From the NCBI GenBank assembly GCA_900318195.1, contig ONJR01000017.1, positions 1 to 64,000 of the forward strand: a DNA stretch of 64,000 nt, in the 5' to 3' direction. Shown in pieces: positions 63,303 through 64,000 of this stretch (positions within the stretch are counted from its first letter, which is position 1; the number at the start of each line of letters is the position of its first letter). The notes under the pieces are model-generated. The model saw only the letters and a list, made by a program, of their open reading frames with translations. It made no database searches and was not told the origin of the DNA. This stretch comes from an uncultured Planctomycetota bacterium. Its GTDB lineage: Bacteria > Planctomycetota > Planctomycetia > Pirellulales > Thermoguttaceae. Position numbers and translations under genes: made by a program.

Positions 63303-63725
63303 ATGACGACTATTGTTTTAAAGATTCCGTTCCCGCCGACCGTGAACCACATCTGGACGCGAGTCGGCAATCGTTCGTTCCTTACGCGCGAGTATCGTCG
63401 ATTCCTAGCGCTCGTCGTTGGCGCGGTCGAAAGCGCTAAGGTCGCGCCCGGATTTAAGGAAGCGCCAGCCTATTCTGTTCAGCTCACAGTCTTTCCGCCC
63501 GATCGTCGCGCTCGCGATCTCGACAACTTCCTGAAGGCCGCGCTTGACGCCGTAACGCGCGCGCAACTGTGCCCAGACGACTCGCTCGTCTGCCAGCTCT
63601 CCGCAACTAAAGGCGCGCCCGCTGAAAAGCCGTTCGCCGTACTTGAAATTACCGCGCTACAATGCGCTACTACCGCTCGCCAGCCGGAAGATTACGGCGA
63701 AAAGACAAGGAAATACAACAAATGA
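63303..63725 (+). CDS. RusA-like Holliday junction resolvase
   Basis: A 140-aa protein of the RusA family that cuts four-way DNA junctions. Signatures are FPPTVNHIWTRVGNRSFLT then PPDRRARDLDNFLKAALDAVT with the catalytic Asp pair, and a late CPDDSLVCQL (third acidic site). The family is carried mainly by phages and prophages. ATG 63303 is preferred because GGAG lies six bases upstream; ATG 63300 is only three bases away. Its stop overlaps the next gene (ATGA), making a coupled pair. Confidence 0.82.
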   Translation: MTTIVLKIPFPPTVNHIWTRVGNRSFLTREYRRFLALVVGAVESAKVAPGFKEAPAYSVQLTVFPPDRRARDLDNFLKAALDAVTRAQLCPDDSLVCQLSATKGAPAEKPFAVLEITALQCATTARQPEDYGEKTRKYNK

Positions 63726-64000
63726 CCGAACGATACAACGGCGCGACTCGCTTACGCCGACTCCATGGAATGCGCGGATACGGAATTTACTGCAGAATTG
63801 TCGAACTGTGCGCATCCGCGCCCGGTAAGAAACTACGATACGACCTCGACGATCTCGTGTACGATATGCGCGAAAAGCGCGAACTTGTAAAGGAAATTGT
63901 TGAAAATTACGGACTATTCGTCATCGAAGGCGAATTCGTGGAAGACGTCTACGCACGCTCGCCGGAAGCGCTCGAACGCGAGCGTCAGGAGCAGATACGC
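63722..64000 (+). CDS. phage-type replication protein, Lin1244/Lin1753-like N-terminal domain (partial)
   Basis: An open frame beginning with ATG in the ATGA overlap with the RusA-like gene and running uncut to the window end (93 codons). The segment LHGMRGYGIYCRIVELCASA then KLRYDLDDLVYDMR and VENYGLFVIEG resembles the Lin1244/Lin1753-like (DUF4373) domain at the start of many phage and mobile-element replication proteins. The rest of the gene lies outside. It is too open-ended to appear as a closed reading frame. Confidence 0.6.
   Translation, partial: MTERYNGATRLRRLHGMRGYGIYCRIVELCASAPGKKLRYDLDDLVYDMREKRELVKEIVENYGLFVIEGEFVEDVYARSPEALERERQEQIR

Noticed and set aside
1..64000. CRISPR arrays, insertion sequences, rRNA genes.
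   Set aside because: No regular repeat-spacer pattern, transposase or rRNA sequence was seen.

Overview
The window most likely comes from a Planctomycetota bacterium, probably of the Pirellulales type and possibly an anaerobic or gut-adapted lineage. Three things point there. A 1212-aa secreted protein carries the LExRxLLS-type N-terminal sorting motif typical of the phylum. There is a planctomycete-style Ser/Thr kinase with an N-terminal extension and a C-terminal membrane anchor, together with a GYF-domain membrane protein. The gene set mixes Kdo (kdsB), flagellar (fliOPQ) and large secreted carbohydrate-active genes. A class III ribonucleotide reductase and a type III glutamine synthetase suggest anaerobic capability. 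GC content looks balanced, with very many GCGC/CGCG words and few GGCC. Neither tRNA encodes its CCA end, which fits the CCA-adding-type enzyme present.

Layout. 1-2.5 kb: tRNA-Val and a secreted TIM-barrel glycosidase-like protein. 2.8-6.8 kb: dcd-nrdD-nrdG behind a promoter with NrdR-box-like palindromes. 7-15.4 kb: POT peptide transporter, glnN, TPR membrane protein, a Sua5/phosphatase fusion, apt, cysteine synthase. 15.5-21.2 kb: GH172/DUF2961 protein, a 65-aa sigma-region-4-like protein, DAHP synthase with an attenuator, glgC. 21.3-25.1 kb: cytochrome b fused to di-haem c and a coiled coil, plus Rieske protein. 25.4-28.1 kb: two secreted esterases and kdsB. 28.1-31 kb: SpoU methyltransferase and fliO-P-Q. 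31.2-38.7 kb: aroB, ComEA-like protein, Zn peptidase, the LExRxLLS protein, thiE-HAD. 38.9-43.8 kb: 1637-aa secreted glycosidase-like protein. 44-57.2 kb: radical SAM protein, two Tat-exported phosphoesterases, a structured RNA, coiled-coil pair, LutC-like, MBL, two SpoIIE phosphatases, ettA, tRNA-Leu. 57.3-64 kb: GYF protein, oxidoreductase, CCA enzyme, kinase, then an AT-rich palindromic stretch leading into phage-type genes (RusA and a replication-type protein cut by the window end).

The best discovery is the leader of the DAHP synthase gene. A strong promoter is followed by a 33-codon reading frame with a dense Tyr/Phe/Trp run, then a GC-rich terminator hairpin before aroF. Four RNA segments can be assigned directly: 1 pairs with 2 (10 bp), 2 pairs with 3 (9 bp), 3 pairs with 4 (12 bp). 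This is the logic of a classical ribosome-mediated attenuator, and it controls the entry step of aromatic amino acid synthesis. The second notable system is the b6-type cytochrome b, which keeps the haem bL ligands but lacks both haem bH ligands and is fused to two c-type haem domains and a coiled coil of about 230 residues.
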